Positions 8,888-18,763 of a stretch of 64,000 nt of DNA are shown piece by piece. The stretch spans positions 1,679,178 through 1,743,177 of the forward strand of contig NZ_NKRE01000001.1 in the NCBI RefSeq assembly GCF_002705925.1, written 5' to 3'. The DNA comes from Mycobacterium ostraviense. Lineage in GTDB: Bacteria; Actinomycetota; Actinomycetes; Mycobacteriales; Mycobacteriaceae. Position 1 is the first letter of the stretch. Every line of letters starts with the position of its first letter. Made by a program: the position numbers and the translations under genes. Under the pieces are notes generated by a model. That model was not told where the DNA came from. It ran no database searches and worked only from the letters and a program-made list of their open reading frames with translations.

Positions 8888-9562
8888 TCAGCAGCCGCAG
8901 TCGTGACCCTGCCAGGACCGGACACCCTGCCACACCGCCACACCGGAGATGGCGAGCCCGATGACGGGGTCGACCCACCAGCCGCTGGTCCAGCCGGCCG
9001 TGATCGCCAGGCCCAGCAGCACGCCGGCGGCCTGGGCGGCGCACAGGTAATTCTGGGTGCCTTCGCCTTCGGTGGCCCCCGATTTCAGGCGGGCGCCCAG
9101 CTTGTGGTTGGCCCAGCCGAGAATCGGCATCAGCACCAGCGCGATGGCCGTCAACGCGATGCCCAACACCGAGGTTTCGGCGTGCTGGCGGCCGGCCAGG
9201 TGATGCAGCGACTCGGCGGCGATGTAGGGGGCGGTCAGCCAGAACGACACCGCGACTCCGCGCTGCGCCCGGCGCTCGGCGGTCTGGGACAGGGTGCGGT
9301 CGCCGGTGAAGCGCCACAGCACCATGGCGCTGGCCAGACCCTCGGAGCCGCCGGCCAGAGCCCACCCGGTCAATGCCACGGATCGCACCGCCAGGCCCTG
9401 CCACAACCCGATGCCGCCCTCGATGAGCAGCACGGCCAGGCTGACCCAGGCCAGCCGGCGCGCCCACACGGCATTGTGCTGCCATTCGGGGTCCCGCACC
9501 ACCGCCGGCGTCGCGGGCGTAACCCCGTGGCCGTGGTCGGTCTGCGAGATCCCGGTGTCCAT
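8888..9562 (-). CDS. Polytopic membrane protein, cation-efflux-like (Rv3271c orthologue)
   Basis: The 224-residue protein has five or six hydrophobic segments. It carries histidines near the N-terminus (DHGHG) and ends in DCGC, so metal-binding ends are plausible. The core (EGLASAMVLWRF, then ITAGWTSGWWVDPVIGLAIS) resembles one half of cation diffusion facilitator proteins. ATG at 9562 gives the orthologue length. It converges on ctpC. A role in metal handling is an inference from sequence character and neighbours; no activity is established. Confidence 0.85.
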   Translation of the reverse strand: MDTGISQTDHGHGVTPATPAVVRDPEWQHNAVWARRLAWVSLAVLLIEGGIGLWQGLAVRSVALTGWALAGGSEGLASAMVLWRFTGDRTLSQTAERRAQRGVAVSFWLTAPYIAAESLHHLAGRQHAETSVLGIALTAIALVLMPILGWANHKLGARLKSGATEGEGTQNYLCAAQAAGVLLGLAITAGWTSGWWVDPVIGLAISGVAVWQGVRSWQGHDCGC

Positions 9563-9678
9563 CCCGACGATGTTAAAGGCAAGGCGGGCCCGGCGCCGGT
9601 CCGACCGGCCGACCGTGACCGAGGCGACGGTGATTAGGCTGACTGACCAATAGCCTGCGGCCGTCGAGGAGATCGCAG

Positions 9679-9800
9679 ATGGGGCGCACCGACAACGACA
9701 CCTGGGATCTGACTTCCAGCGTGGGTGCCACGGCGACCATGGTGGCGGCCCGACGCGCCCTTCGCCGAGAACTACTACTGCACGGCGGTGCTGCGCTGGC
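9679..9800 (+). pseudogene. Remnant of an LCM-type SAM-dependent methyltransferase
   Basis: ATG at 9679 begins [11 protein letters not shown] followed by [12 protein letters not shown], the standard opening of the large mycobacterial family of putative SAM methyltransferases. After about 25 residues the match jumps to APFAE, which normally lies about ten residues further on, and then fails. Only the N-terminus remains, with an internal deletion. It lies 38 bases before the CoA-transferase gene, so it is a dead fragment in that gene's leader region. Confidence 0.65.
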
Positions 9801-9838
9801 GGGCGGCCACACGTTAGGAAATCAGGGAAGGCTCGCCG

Positions 9839-11023
9839 ATGCAGAACGACAGACCTGCCAAGCCACTCGACGGATTTCGGGTACTCGATTTCACCCAGAA
9901 CGTCGCCGGTCCGCTGGCCGGACAGGTGCTGGCCGACCTGGGCGCCGAGGTGATCAAGATCGAGGCGCCCGGCGGTGAGGCGGCCCGCCAGATCACCGCG
10001 GTCCTTCCCGGACGTCCGCCGCTGCCCACGTATTTTCTGCCCAACAACCGGGGCAAGAAGTCGGTGACAGTGGACTTGACCACCGACGCGGCCAGGCAAC
10101 AGATACTGCGGCTCGCCGACACCGCCGACGTGGTGCTGGAAGGCTTTCGCCCGGGCGTCATGGAACGCATGGGCCTGGGACCCGACGACTTGCGAGCCCG
10201 CAATCCGAAACTGATCTATGCGCGCCTCTCGGCGTTCGGCGGCAACGGCCCGCACGGCAACCGGCCGGGTGTCGACCTGATGGTCGCCGCCGAGGCCGGC
10301 ATGACCACCGGGATGCCGACACCGGACGGCAAACCGCAGATCATCCCGTTCCAACTGGTCGACAACGCCAGCGGCCACGTGCTGGCCCAGGCGGTGTTGG
10401 CCGCGCTGCTCAACCGCGAGCGCCACGGGGTGGCCGACACCGTACGGGTGGCCATGTACGACGTCGCGGTGGGGCTGCAGGCCAACCAGCTGACCATGCA
10501 CCTGAACAAGACCAGCGGTGACCGGCCGAAGCCCGATTCCGCGCCACAAGGCAAGCGGCGCAAAGGGGTCGGCTTTGCCACCCAGCCGTCAGACGCCTTC
10601 CGCGCCGCCGACGGATACCTGTTGATCAGCGCGTATGTGCCCAAGCACTGGCACAAGTTGTGCCACCTCATCGGCCGGCCCGATCTCCTGGACGACGAGC
10701 GGTTCATCGACCAGCGCGCGCGGGCGATCCACTACCACGAGTTGACCGACGAGCTTCAGTCGGCACTGGCCGCCAAGACCGCTGCCGAATGGGTTGAGCT
10801 GCTGCAAGAGGGCGGTCTGATGGCCTGCCTTCCCTATACCTGGAAACAGGTCGTCGACACCCCGCTGTTCGTCGAGAACCAGCTTGCTGTCGAGGTCGGC
10901 CGCGGGGACGACGCCGTCACCGTGATCCGAACGCCGGCGCGCTATTCGAGCTTTAGCGCGGTGGTCGCCGATCCCCCGCCGGCCGCCGGCGAGCACAACG
11001 ACATGTTTCTGACCGAAGGCTAA
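9839..11023 (+). CDS. Class III CoA-transferase (CaiB/BaiF family, Rv3272 orthologue)
   Basis: The 394-residue protein begins [20 protein letters not shown], the family N-terminus, and continues with [23 protein letters not shown] and [23 protein letters not shown] holds the aspartate expected to form the acyl-CoA anhydride intermediate. Such enzymes move CoA between carboxylic acids by a ping-pong mechanism; the substrate cannot be read from sequence. The start at 9839 follows AGGAAATCAGGGAAGG. It is followed by a 277-bp gap before the SulP gene. Confidence 0.92.
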   Translation: MQNDRPAKPLDGFRVLDFTQNVAGPLAGQVLADLGAEVIKIEAPGGEAARQITAVLPGRPPLPTYFLPNNRGKKSVTVDLTTDAARQQILRLADTADVVLEGFRPGVMERMGLGPDDLRARNPKLIYARLSAFGGNGPHGNRPGVDLMVAAEAGMTTGMPTPDGKPQIIPFQLVDNASGHVLAQAVLAALLNRERHGVADTVRVAMYDVAVGLQANQLTMHLNKTSGDRPKPDSAPQGKRRKGVGFATQPSDAFRAADGYLLISAYVPKHWHKLCHLIGRPDLLDDERFIDQRARAIHYHELTDELQSALAAKTAAEWVELLQEGGLMACLPYTWKQVVDTPLFVENQLAVEVGRGDDAVTVIRTPARYSSFSAVVADPPPAAGEHNDMFLTEG

Positions 11024-11300
11024 GTTGCGCCGTCACTCCGCAGGACTTCCTTTGAATCAGCGATGAATTGGCATGACGTTTCACCTAATCGCTAAGGCCA
11101 GCGTGGAGGATTCTCGAAGACGCCCAAGCGGCTTCACATATTTACTACACACAAATATTGACTATTGCTTCCGACACTCGGTGGACACTTGATTGGCACA
11201 CCACGTTCAGGCCGGCTTCAAACCGGTGCGGAAGGGTCGTCAGCTCGGGGTTGCCGGCGCTTCCGGAAAACCCCGGTGACCAGCTTCGAGGAGTCAAGTA

Positions 11301-13541
11301 ATGAGCGCCGCTGTCAAGGACTCCGCCTTACGTACCGAAACTCGATCACGGTCGATCGTGGTTAACCTGCGGCACGACGTCCCGGCCTCGCTCGTCGTCT
11401 TTCTGGTCGCGCTGCCGCTGTCGCTGGGGATCGCGATCGCCTCGGGCGCTCCGCTGGCAGCCGGATTGATTGCCGCGGTGGTAGGCGGCATTGTCGCCGG
11501 GGCCATCGGCGGGTCGTCGGTTCAGGTGAGCGGACCGGCCGCGGGTCTGACCGTGGTGGTCGCCGGGCTGATCGACCAGGTCGGCTGGCCGATGTTGTGC
11601 GTGATGACCATCGCTGCAGGTGCGCTGCAGATCGCCTTCGGCGTGAGCCGGATGGCCCGCGCGGCGCTTGCCATCGCCCCGGTGGTGGTACACGCCATGC
11701 TGGCGGGCATCGGCATCACCATCGCGTTGCAGCAGATTCACGTGCTGGTGGGTGGGTCGTCGCGGAGTTCGGCGTGGCAGAACATCGTGGCACTGCCCAA
11801 CGGCATCCTGCATCACGAACTGCACGAGGTGATCGTCGGCGGCACCGTCATCGCCATCTTGCTGTTGTGGTCGAAGCTTCCGTCCAAAGTGCGGATGGTT
11901 CCAGGTGCTCTGGTGGCCATCGTGGCGGCGACCGCGCTCGCACAGGTCACCGGACTGGACGTCGAGCGAGTTACCTTGTCCGGCAACTTTTTCGAGGCGA
12001 TTAGCCTGCCGAATATCCCCGATATGTCCCCGGACGGCCGACCGTGGACCCAGGAGATCGGCGCCATCGCCGTCGGTGTCCTCACCATCGCCCTGATCGC
12101 CAGCGTCGAATCGCTGCTGTGCGCGGTGGGTGTCGACAAACTGCACAAGGGGCCGCGCACCAACTTCAACCGGGAAATGATCGGACAGGGCAGCGCGAAC
12201 ATGGTGTCCGGACTCCTCGGCGGCCTGCCCATCACCGGGGTTATCGTCCGCAGTTCGGCCAACGTGGCCGCCGGTGCCCGAACCCGGATGTCGGGGATAT
12301 TGCACGGGGTATGGATCCTGCTGTTCGCATCGCTGTTCACCAACCTGGTGGAACTCATCCCCAAGGCCGCGCTGGCCGGTTTGCTCATCGTGATCGGCGT
12401 CCAGCTGATCAAGTTGGCTCACATCCGATTGGCCTTGCGCACCGGCAATTTCGTCATCTACACGATCACCATCGTGTGTGTGGTATTCCTCAACCTGCTC
12501 GCGGGTGTGGCTATCGGGCTTGCGGTGGCGATCCTGTTCCTGCTGGTCCGAGTGGTGCGCGCGCCAATCGAGGCCAAGCCGGTGGGGGAAGAGGCCAAGC
12601 ACTGGCGGGTCGATATGGACGGCACACTGAGCTTCTTGCTCCTGCCGCGGCTGACCCATGTGCTCTCGACGCTGCCGCGGGGAAGCGATGTGACGCTGCA
12701 CTTGGACGCGGATTACATCGATCACGCGGTGTCCGAGGCGATTTCGGACTGGAAAACCGCGCACGAGGCAACCGGCGGATCGGTCGCCATCATCGAGACG
12801 TCACCGGCGAATATGATCAGCGCGCACCACAGTCCGCCGAAACGTCACTTCGCCTCCCGGTCACTGCGCGATGTTGCGTGGCCGTCGCGGCGCGACAAGC
12901 ATCCCGACCGCGCTTCCATCCTGCACGGCGTCGAGGAGTACCACCGCAACGGCGCCAGAGAACTGCACCACCAGGTGCGGGCGCTGACGGAACCGCCGAA
13001 CCCGGACACGTTGTTTCTCACCTGCGCCGACTCCCGGATCCTGCCGGACGTCATCACTGCCAGCCGGCCCGGTGACCTCTACATCATCCGCAACGTCGGC
13101 AACCTGGTACCGACCGATCCCGCCGAACACTCGGTCGACGCTGCGCTCGATTACGCGGTAAACCAGCTCGACGTGAGTTCGGTTGCGGTGTGCGGACATT
13201 CGTCGTGCCACGCGTTGAAGGTGTTGCTGGAGCCGGGCGGTCCCCCGGGTCCCTTTGGTCACTGGCTGCAAAATGCACACGAGAGCCTGGCCGCGTTCCG
13301 CGACAATCATCCGGCGCGGCTGAGCGCGGTGTCCAGCGGCTTCACCGAAACGGACCAACTCGCCATCGTGAATGTGGCCGTCCAGGTGGAAAGACTCGCC
13401 CGCAACCCGATCCTTGCCCCGGCATTGGCGTCCGGCACGGTACACATCGTCGGAATGTTCTTCGACCTGTCGACGGGCCGGGTGCACGAGGTGGACCGCA
13501 GCGGCATCGTGTGCCTGGAAGAGCCGGCCGGCGCGCAATAG
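11301..13541 (+). CDS. SulP transporter fused to beta-carbonic anhydrase (Rv3273 orthologue)
   Basis: The 746-residue protein has a SulP anion-transporter half (about residues 1-440, with LPLSLGIAIASGAPL at the start of the membrane region), a short STAS-like linker (about 440-520) and a beta-carbonic anhydrase domain (about 530-740). The zinc ligands are C575 in CADSR, then H633 and C636 in GHSSCH. Such fusions probably couple bicarbonate transport to CO2 hydration. ATG at 11301 gives a slightly shorter N-terminus than in H37Rv. It is preceded by 277 bp with AT-rich patches around 11131-11166, the likely promoter. Confidence 0.93.
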   Translation: MSAAVKDSALRTETRSRSIVVNLRHDVPASLVVFLVALPLSLGIAIASGAPLAAGLIAAVVGGIVAGAIGGSSVQVSGPAAGLTVVVAGLIDQVGWPMLCVMTIAAGALQIAFGVSRMARAALAIAPVVVHAMLAGIGITIALQQIHVLVGGSSRSSAWQNIVALPNGILHHELHEVIVGGTVIAILLLWSKLPSKVRMVPGALVAIVAATALAQVTGLDVERVTLSGNFFEAISLPNIPDMSPDGRPWTQEIGAIAVGVLTIALIASVESLLCAVGVDKLHKGPRTNFNREMIGQGSANMVSGLLGGLPITGVIVRSSANVAAGARTRMSGILHGVWILLFASLFTNLVELIPKAALAGLLIVIGVQLIKLAHIRLALRTGNFVIYTITIVCVVFLNLLAGVAIGLAVAILFLLVRVVRAPIEAKPVGEEAKHWRVDMDGTLSFLLLPRLTHVLSTLPRGSDVTLHLDADYIDHAVSEAISDWKTAHEATGGSVAIIETSPANMISAHHSPPKRHFASRSLRDVAWPSRRDKHPDRASILHGVEEYHRNGARELHHQVRALTEPPNPDTLFLTCADSRILPDVITASRPGDLYIIRNVGNLVPTDPAEHSVDAALDYAVNQLDVSSVAVCGHSSCHALKVLLEPGGPPGPFGHWLQNAHESLAAFRDNHPARLSAVSSGFTETDQLAIVNVAVQVERLARNPILAPALASGTVHIVGMFFDLSTGRVHEVDRSGIVCLEEPAGAQ

Positions 13542-13545
13542 ATAC

Positions 13546-15531
13546 TCAGAGCGTGAGCTTGACCGCCCGGTCATTGCCGCGGTCGGCGACGTACACATTC
13601 CCCGAGCCGTCAACCGCCACCGCCAACGGGGTGTTGAGCCCGGTGAACGGCAGCACGGTCGCGGTGTTCGACCCTGCCGCCAACTTCACCACATCGTTCT
13701 TGTTGTGCTCGGTGACGTAGACGTTGCCGACAGTGTCCACGGCGATACCCCACGGCACGGAGAGTTCGCGGAACGGCAGCACGGTCTGGTTGTTGGACCT
13801 GGCGTCCAGCTTGACGACTCGGTTGTTGTCGGTGTCGGCGACATAGATGTTGCCGGCGCCGTCCACCGCCACACCATCGGGATTCTTCAAGCCGTCGAAA
13901 GGCAGCACGGTCTGGGTCTCGGCGCCCGCCGCCAGCTTCACCACCCTGTTGTTGCCGCGGTCGGCGACATACACACTGCCCTGTGTATCGACGGCGACCC
14001 CCTCGGGGTAATCGAGGCCGTCGAACGGCAGCACCGTCTGGCTGTTCGAGCCGGCGGGCAGCATTACCACCCGGTTGTTGAAATCGGTGACATAGATCGC
14101 GCCGGCGCCGTCCACCGCCAGCCCCTGAGGCTGGTAAAGCCCGTTGAACGGCAGCACCGTTGCGGTGCTCGACCCGATGGCCAACTTCACCACCCGGCCG
14201 TACATGCCCTCGCTGGTGACGTAGACGTTGCCGGCGGTGTCCACCGCCACCCCGCCCGGCGAGAGCCGGAAGTCGATGCCCATGAACGGCAGTACCGTCT
14301 GCCCGGACGCCGGCGTCGAGGGGTGCGACGGCCGGGCTACCACATACCCGACGGCGGCGACGACGAGCAGTGCGGCGGCGCCCACCAGGATCCACAGCGT
14401 GCGCTTGGAACGGGGCCGCGGCGCGCCCGGTGCGAAGTCGGGCGCCGGCACGCGCGGTGGTTGGCCGAACCCCGGTGGCCCGGCCGGACCCGCGGGCGGT
14501 GCGGGTCTGGGCCGGTCCCGCCAGCTGCCGGCGCCCGGTGGCACCGGCGCAGCCATCGTCTCGGCGTGAGGCTGTGCCGGACCCAACGGGGTGTTGGCGA
14601 AGCCGGGCGCGGGGTCCGCCAGCGCGCCGCCCAATCCACCGACTGGCGAGTCTGTGTCCTCATCCAGCTGCCGCAAGATCGTGGTGGCCTGATCCTGCTC
14701 GGGTCCGCTCAGCGCTTGGTGGGCGGCGGCGGCCAGTTCGCCGGCGCTACGGTAGCGCTCCACCGGATTCTTGGCCATGCCTTTGGCGATCACCGCGTCG
14801 AATGCCTGCGGCACCTGCCCGGGCCGCAATCGGCTGGGCTGCGGGGCGGGCTGGGTCAGATGCGCGCCGACGGCCCGTTCGATGCTGTCCGTCGGATACG
14901 GAGGTGACCCGGTCAAGCACTCGTTGAGCACACAGGCCAGCGAATAGATATCGGCACGATAGGTGACCTCGTCGCCGGTGAATCGCTCCGGAGCCATGTA
15001 GCTGTAGGTGCCCATCGCGATCCCGGCCCGGGTCAGCCCCGGATCGGTGGCCGCGCGGGCGATACCGAAGTCCACGAGATAGGCGAAGTCGTCGTCGGTG
15101 ATCAGGATGTTCTCCGGCTTGACGTCGCGGTGCGTCACGCCGGTGGTGTGGGCGGCGTCCAGCGCGGCGGCGATCTGGCGCACGATGACCACCGCGCGTG
15201 CCGGGCTCAACGGCCCGGACCGCTTCAACAGCGTGGCCAGGTCGGTGCCGTCGACCAGCCGCATCTCCAGGAACAGCTTGCCGTCGATCTCGCCGTAGTC
15301 GTGGATGGGCACCACGTGCGGCTCGGTCAGCCGTCCCGCGGCGTCCGCTTCGCGTTGCATCCGGGCACGAAACACCGGGTCGCCGGAGAATTCCGGCGAG
15401 ATCAGCTTCAGCGCCACCACCCGGCGCTTACGGGTGTCCTCGGCCTCGTAGACCTCGCCCATCCCGCCGCGGCCCAGCAATCGCCTCAGCTCATAGGGCC
15501 CGAACCGCGCCCCCGTCCGCGCATCGGTCAC
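13546..15531 (-). CDS. pknD: Receptor Ser/Thr kinase PknD with NHL beta-propeller
   Basis: The 661-residue protein has an intracellular Hanks-type kinase at residues 1-275, with Gly loop GRGGMGEVYEAE, K42, HRDVKPEN (D136) and DFG (D154). A Pro-rich juxtamembrane linker follows, then one transmembrane helix at 379-399 and six NHL repeats (VAVDxxGNVYVAD type, about 415-661) that form the extracellular propeller. In H37Rv pknD (Rv0931c) lies in the pst phosphate-transport locus beside pstS2, and PknD phosphorylates the SigF-pathway protein Rv0516c. Here pknD also has a pstS2 fragment upstream but sits between Rv3273 and fadE25 homologues. All catalytic residues are intact. Confidence 0.94.
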   Translation of the reverse strand: MTDARTGARFGPYELRRLLGRGGMGEVYEAEDTRKRRVVALKLISPEFSGDPVFRARMQREADAAGRLTEPHVVPIHDYGEIDGKLFLEMRLVDGTDLATLLKRSGPLSPARAVVIVRQIAAALDAAHTTGVTHRDVKPENILITDDDFAYLVDFGIARAATDPGLTRAGIAMGTYSYMAPERFTGDEVTYRADIYSLACVLNECLTGSPPYPTDSIERAVGAHLTQPAPQPSRLRPGQVPQAFDAVIAKGMAKNPVERYRSAGELAAAAHQALSGPEQDQATTILRQLDEDTDSPVGGLGGALADPAPGFANTPLGPAQPHAETMAAPVPPGAGSWRDRPRPAPPAGPAGPPGFGQPPRVPAPDFAPGAPRPRSKRTLWILVGAAALLVVAAVGYVVARPSHPSTPASGQTVLPFMGIDFRLSPGGVAVDTAGNVYVTSEGMYGRVVKLAIGSSTATVLPFNGLYQPQGLAVDGAGAIYVTDFNNRVVMLPAGSNSQTVLPFDGLDYPEGVAVDTQGSVYVADRGNNRVVKLAAGAETQTVLPFDGLKNPDGVAVDGAGNIYVADTDNNRVVKLDARSNNQTVLPFRELSVPWGIAVDTVGNVYVTEHNKNDVVKLAAGSNTATVLPFTGLNTPLAVAVDGSGNVYVADRGNDRAVKLTL

Positions 15532-15552
15532 GGCCGAGCTCCCTTCACCGGA

Positions 15553-15831
15553 TCACGAGATGGCATTGACCGCTTTGGCCAGCTTTGCCTGAAACGAGCT
15601 CGGCAGCGGAATGGATCCATACTGCTCCAGGCCGTCCTGGCCGGGGCCGATCGCGGCCTGCATCAAGGCGTTTACCGCCTTACCCGTTGCCGCATCCGGG
15701 TATTTGGAGCACACGATCTCATAGGTCGCCAGCACGATCGGGTAGGCGCCGGACTGCGCCGGCTTGTAGAACGACGACGTATCCAGCACCAGGTCGTTGC
15801 CTTGCCCCTGGAAGCGCGCCCCGGCGAAACG
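15553..15831 (-). pseudogene. pstS2: 3' fragment of pstS2 (phosphate-binding lipoprotein)
   Basis: Only the C-terminal 90 or so residues remain, reading [16 protein letters not shown], then [17 protein letters not shown] and ending KAVNAIS with a stop at 15553. The match to PstS2 begins abruptly near 15831, where an IS607-type element starts. The lipoprotein signal and most of the phosphate-binding fold are gone. Its stop is 21 bases upstream of pknD, as in the pst locus of other mycobacteria. Confidence 0.88.
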
Positions 15832-15960
15832 TATGAACGAAAAGGTGAACATAGTAAACCTTCGCGGGTGAACGGAACTGTGACAGGGGGTTGCGAATTG
15901 TTCGGCAAAACGCGCGTAAATGTACGTGTTTGTGAGTGAATGTCTGTTTGATTAGCCGGT

Positions 15961-16043
15961 GTGAAGTTGGCGGCGTGGGCGCGGTCGGTGGGTGTGCATC
16001 CGCAGACGGCGTATGCGTGGGTGCGTGAGGATCGGATGCCGGT
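15961..16043 (+). pseudogene. tnpA: IS607 tnpA start fragment
   Basis: GTG at 15961 opens VKLAAWARSVGVHPQTAYAW and continues VREDRMPV, the MerR-like helix-turn-helix that starts IS607 serine recombinases. Homology ends at about 16043 and the frame stops a few codons later. The recombinase domain with its catalytic serine is deleted. Confidence 0.7.
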
Positions 16044-16061
16044 ACACTGGCGGTCAAGAAC

Positions 16062-16523
16062 ATGATGCGCCGCCCGAAACCCAAACCCGACCCCGACAAT
16101 CGCGGCGCGTTCCTGCCCAACGGCGCCGCCGCCAAAACCGGACTCAACCGGGGATTGGCTGATGCCGGCCTTGGGGAGATGTTTCGCCAACTCGACTACA
16201 AAACACGCTGGTATGGATCGCATCTGGTCAAAGCCGACAGATGGTTGCCCAGCTCAAAAATGTGTTCCGGCTGTGGTGTGGTGAAAACCAAACTGCACCT
16301 GGCCGAACGGGGGTATCACTGCCAGCACTGCGGCCTTGTGATCGACCGAGACCGTAACGCCGCTATCAATTTGGCGCGTCATGCGCCCAAGGCTACGGCG
16401 CCGAGTACCGGCGTCGTTACCGGTGGAGCCGACCGTAAGACCCAGCCTTCGGGCACAGCGGGTGGCAATGAAACCGGAACCGTTTCTGAACGGAGTGCCC
16501 GCCCGAAAGGACGGGCTGCCTGA
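16062..16523 (+). pseudogene. tnpB: TnpB C-terminal fragment (RNA-guided nuclease relic)
   Basis: About 153 residues remain. They start just inside the family motif VKNMMRRPK and contain the zinc finger CSGCG...CQHCG and DRDRNAAINLA, which carries the last RuvC aspartate. The RuvC-I aspartate and RuvC-II glutamate lie upstream in intact TnpB and are missing here, so the nuclease should be inactive. The 3' end, from which intact elements make the guide (omega) RNA, is retained, with a hairpin-forming GCCCGCCCGAAAGGACGGGC at 16498-16517. Confidence 0.8.
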
Positions 16524-16551
16524 AATGCCAGTCATACAAACACTCACATTT

Positions 16552-16591
16552 CAGGTAACGGCATCCCCGGATCGCCCGTGTGGGTTACCTG
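16552..16591. repeat. 8-bp inverted repeat bordering the IS607 relic
   Basis: CAGGTAAC at 16552-16559 is complementary to GTTACCTG at 16584-16591, with 24 bases between. It abuts the inferred right end of the element and lies downstream of the response-regulator gene on the other strand. It may be a terminator stem for that gene. No function is shown. Confidence 0.35.
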
Positions 16592-16685
16592 ACCTATCCC
16601 ATTTGGTGTTCGTGGGGCTGCGGATCGCCGCCGGACAGCTGATGGGTTGCCCGGCGGCCTCCGAATCTCGTTGAGCGGCAACCAC

Positions 16686-17122
16686 TCAGCTCGACGGCAG
16701 CCGCACCACCTGCAGGAAGAACTCGTCGATCTGCCGTACCGCGGTCATGAACTGGTCGAGGTCGACCGGCTTGGTGACGTAGGCGTTCGCGTGCAGCTTG
16801 TAGCTGCGCAAGATGTCTTCCTCGGCCGCGGAAGTGGTGAGCACCACGACCGGGATGCGCGACAGGTCGGGGTCCGACTTGATCTTCTCGAGCAGCTGCC
16901 GACCGTCGTACTTCGGCAGGTTCAGGTCGAGCAGGATCAGATCGGGTCGGGGCGCATCGTGGAACTCGCCGCGCCGGTAGAGGTAGTTCAGCCCCTCTTC
17001 CCCGTCGCGCGCGACGTGGAGCCTGTTCTTGACCTTGTTGTGCTCGAACGCTTCTCGAGTGATGAGCTCGTCGCCCGGGTCGTCTTCGACGAGCAGGATG
17101 TCGATGGGGCGGCCTGCCGATG

Positions 17123-17126
<4 letters not shown>
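16686..17126 (-). CDS. Single-domain response regulator (Rcp1-like)
   Basis: The 146-residue protein is a lone receiver domain with LLVEDDPGDE, phospho-acceptor D67 in LLDLNLPKYDG, TTSAAEEDI and the conserved lysine in YVTKPVD. There is no output domain. This subtype is usually paired with bacteriophytochrome-like histidine kinases. ATG at 17126 overlaps the kinase stop by four bases (ATGA), so the two are translationally coupled. It probably passes phosphate within the three-gene cassette. H37Rv has no equivalent at this site. Confidence 0.92.

Positions 17127-18759
<1,633 letters not shown>

Positions 18760-18763
<4 letters not shown>

Larger units (their letters stand above)
15831..16551 (+). 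mobile_element. Internally deleted IS607-type element
   Basis: The element contains the first codons of a tnpA serine recombinase fused by deletion to the C-terminal part of tnpB. The left limit is where pstS2 homology stops. The right limit is placed near CACTCACATTTCAG at 16538-16551. Short related words occur at both ends (GTGTTTGTGAGTG at 15927-15939 and the complementary ACAAACACTCAC near 16536). Without tnpA and the tnpB catalytic core it cannot move by itself. Ends are approximate. Confidence 0.65.

Noticed and set aside
9563..10549. Long minus-strand frame extending the Rv3271c homologue upstream
   Set aside because: This part is antisense to the CoA-transferase gene and has no membrane-protein or other homology. 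The ATG at 9562 fits the family length.
13542..14907. Plus-strand open frame opposite pknD
   Set aside because: It is the mirror of the NHL repeats. It has no homology, and pknD reads as a complete kinase.
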